Shown here piece by piece: positions 32,352 through 33,174 of a DNA stretch of 33,174 nt. The position numbers and the translations under genes were made by a program. Within the stretch, counting starts at the first letter, position 1, and every line of letters starts with the position of its first letter. This DNA comes from CBDVBD01 sp965372135. GTDB taxonomy: Bacteria; Electryoneota; RPQS01; CBDVBD01. The notes below the pieces were generated by a model. That model was not told the DNA's origin and did not search any database. It was given only the letters and a program-made list of their open reading frames with translations. The stretch covers positions 1 to 33,174 of the forward strand of contig CBDVBD010000019.1 in the NCBI GenBank assembly GCA_965372135.1, in the 5' to 3' direction.

Positions 32352-32819
32352 TTATGATGTCACCTCAACCCGAAACAATACCTGATCGTACTCCACTGGC
32401 TGCCCGTTTTCCGCCGGAATTTCTGTAATTCTGCCGGAAAATTCTGCCTCGATTTCGTTCATCAATTTCATCGCTTCCACAATGCACAGCACTTTGCCCG
32501 GCTCGATGGAATCGCCCATCATAACATACGGTTCCGCATCCGGCGACGGAGTGCGGTAAAATGTCCCCACCATCGGCGACCGGATTTCCACAATATTGGC
32601 GGGAGTTTCCACCGGTGCCGCCGGTGCCGGTGTAGGCGGTGCGGAAATTTCCGGCGCACTTGTGGCTGCCGGCATCACCGGCGCCATCATATGTGACTGC
32701 GCCGGACTGGAACCGTTCTTCGATATCCGAATCTTCGATCCCTTCTCGAAAATCTCCAACTCCGTAATCTTGCTGCGTTCCACCAGCTTGATCAGCTTCT
32801 TGACGTCATTGATGTCCAT
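32352..32819 (-). CDS. accB: Acetyl-CoA carboxylase biotin carboxyl carrier protein
   Basis: A 155-aa carrier of the carboxyl group in the first step of fatty-acid synthesis. N-terminal helix region (MDINDVKKLIKLVERSKITELEIFEKGSKIRISK), an Ala/Pro-rich mobile linker at about 38-74, then the biotinyl domain with K118 in CIVEAMKLMNEIEA. Length normal. AGGAGGTG precedes the ATG. The last codons and stop (GAG GTG ACA TCA TAA) lie in the 16-nt direct repeat that occurs again before accC, so the stop codon is formed at the edge of the insert. It follows efp by 34 nt, a common gene order (efp-accB-accC). Confidence 0.97.
   Translation of the reverse strand: MDINDVKKLIKLVERSKITELEIFEKGSKIRISKNGSSPAQSHMMAPVMPAATSAPEISAPPTPAPAAPVETPANIVEIRSPMVGTFYRTPSPDAEPYVMMGDSIEPGKVLCIVEAMKLMNEIEAEFSGRITEIPAENGQPVEYDQVLFRVEVTS
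32353..32368. repeat. 16-nt direct repeat, accB-side copy
   Basis: Identical to 32092-32107; it covers the last codons of accB. Confidence 0.85.
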
Positions 32820-32853
32820 GAGGCACCTCCTGGACTATGTTGATTGTAACTGC

Positions 32854-33174
32854 TTACTTCTTAACTCGTTCCATATATGTACCGGTTCGGGTATCCACCC
32901 GGACCCGATCCCCCACGTTGACAAAAAATGGCACCTGGATCACCGCGCCGGTTTCCAACCTAGCCGGTTTCCCGCTGCCGGACACCGTGTCTCCCCTTAC
33001 CCCAGGCTCCGTTTCGCGAACTTCATATTCGATAAAAAACGGCAGCTCCACCCCCAACGCCTTGTCCCCGTGAAACTGCACCTTCACCGTTTCCCCCGCT
33101 GTCAAAAACTTCAGCATATCCCCCACCAAAGACCCCTCCACCGGCGGTTGGTCGTAGGTTTCGTGATCCAAAAA
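32854..33174 (-). CDS. efp: Elongation factor P (5' part outside the window)
   Basis: The C-terminal 107 residues of a translation factor that rescues ribosomes stalled at proline runs. Seen: FLDHETYDQPPVEGSLVG, FLTAGETVKVQFHGDKALGVELPFFIEYEV, ETEPGVRGDTVSGSGKPARLETGAVIQVPFFVNVGDRVRVDTRTGTYMERVKK, the OB-fold domains II and III. The frame runs to the window edge without a start; the N-terminal KOW-like domain with the modified lysine is not visible. It is upstream of accB on the same strand. Confidence 0.96.
   Translation of the reverse strand, partial: FLDHETYDQPPVEGSLVGDMLKFLTAGETVKVQFHGDKALGVELPFFIEYEVRETEPGVRGDTVSGSGKPARLETGAVIQVPFFVNVGDRVRVDTRTGTYMERVKK

Noticed and set aside
32092..32368. 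Direct repeats around the accB-accC insert as a CRISPR or phage attachment site.
   Set aside because: Only two copies, no spacers, no integrase or cas gene; duplication of a target or recombination fits better.

Overview
The window looks like a chromosomal segment of an uncultured bacterium of the FCB/Fibrobacteres-Chlorobi-Bacteroidetes neighbourhood (Marinimicrobia, Calditrichota or KSB1 type). The phylum is an inference. It rests on a TonB-dependent receptor with an N-terminal carboxypeptidase-regulatory-like domain, a PorV/PorQ-type barrel, a giant secreted protein ending in a PNPY/FlgD-like C-terminal domain, and GcvP split into GcvPA and GcvPB. No phage, IS transposase, rRNA or CRISPR array was seen.

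Plus-strand part (1-7580): a 5'-truncated exported TPR protein; two tandem Tat-exported DUF362 paralogues ending at a strong terminator; tRNA-Thr(CGT) with its own promoter; a lysine-ketoglutarate reductase/saccharopine dehydrogenase pair (saccharopine route between lysine and aminoadipate semialdehyde); and an A+T-rich MNT/HEPN toxin-antitoxin-type pair bounded on both sides by nearly identical terminator hairpins.

Minus-strand part (7600-33174). At 7600-9971 lie a lipoprotein prolyl-oligopeptidase-family peptidase and a small ATC-hydrolase-like protein. At 10122-17276 lies an apparent outer-membrane/export module of TonB receptor, 996-aa secreted protein and PorV-like barrel, behind a promoter region rich in palindromes. 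The remaining genes, in transcription order, are efp, accB, accC, gcvH, gcvPA, an inositol cassette (ino1, fused IPCT/DIPPS, HD protein), an exported FlgT-like protein, gcvPB, dinG with an N-terminal exonuclease, methylmalonyl-CoA epimerase and uvrC.

Most notable points: (1) the inositol cassette has all the marks of di-myo-inositol-phosphate synthesis, is visibly A+T richer than its surroundings, sits between gcvPA and gcvPB, and carries a third overlapping gene for an HD-domain protein that is a candidate for the dephosphorylation step; (2) a 42-nt palindromic repeat occurs three times with compensatory changes in both stems, once inside the gcvPB reading frame and once in an insert between accB and accC; (3) that insert is flanked by a perfect 16-nt direct repeat, and accC has no ATG, GTG or TTG in the expected place, only an ATA.
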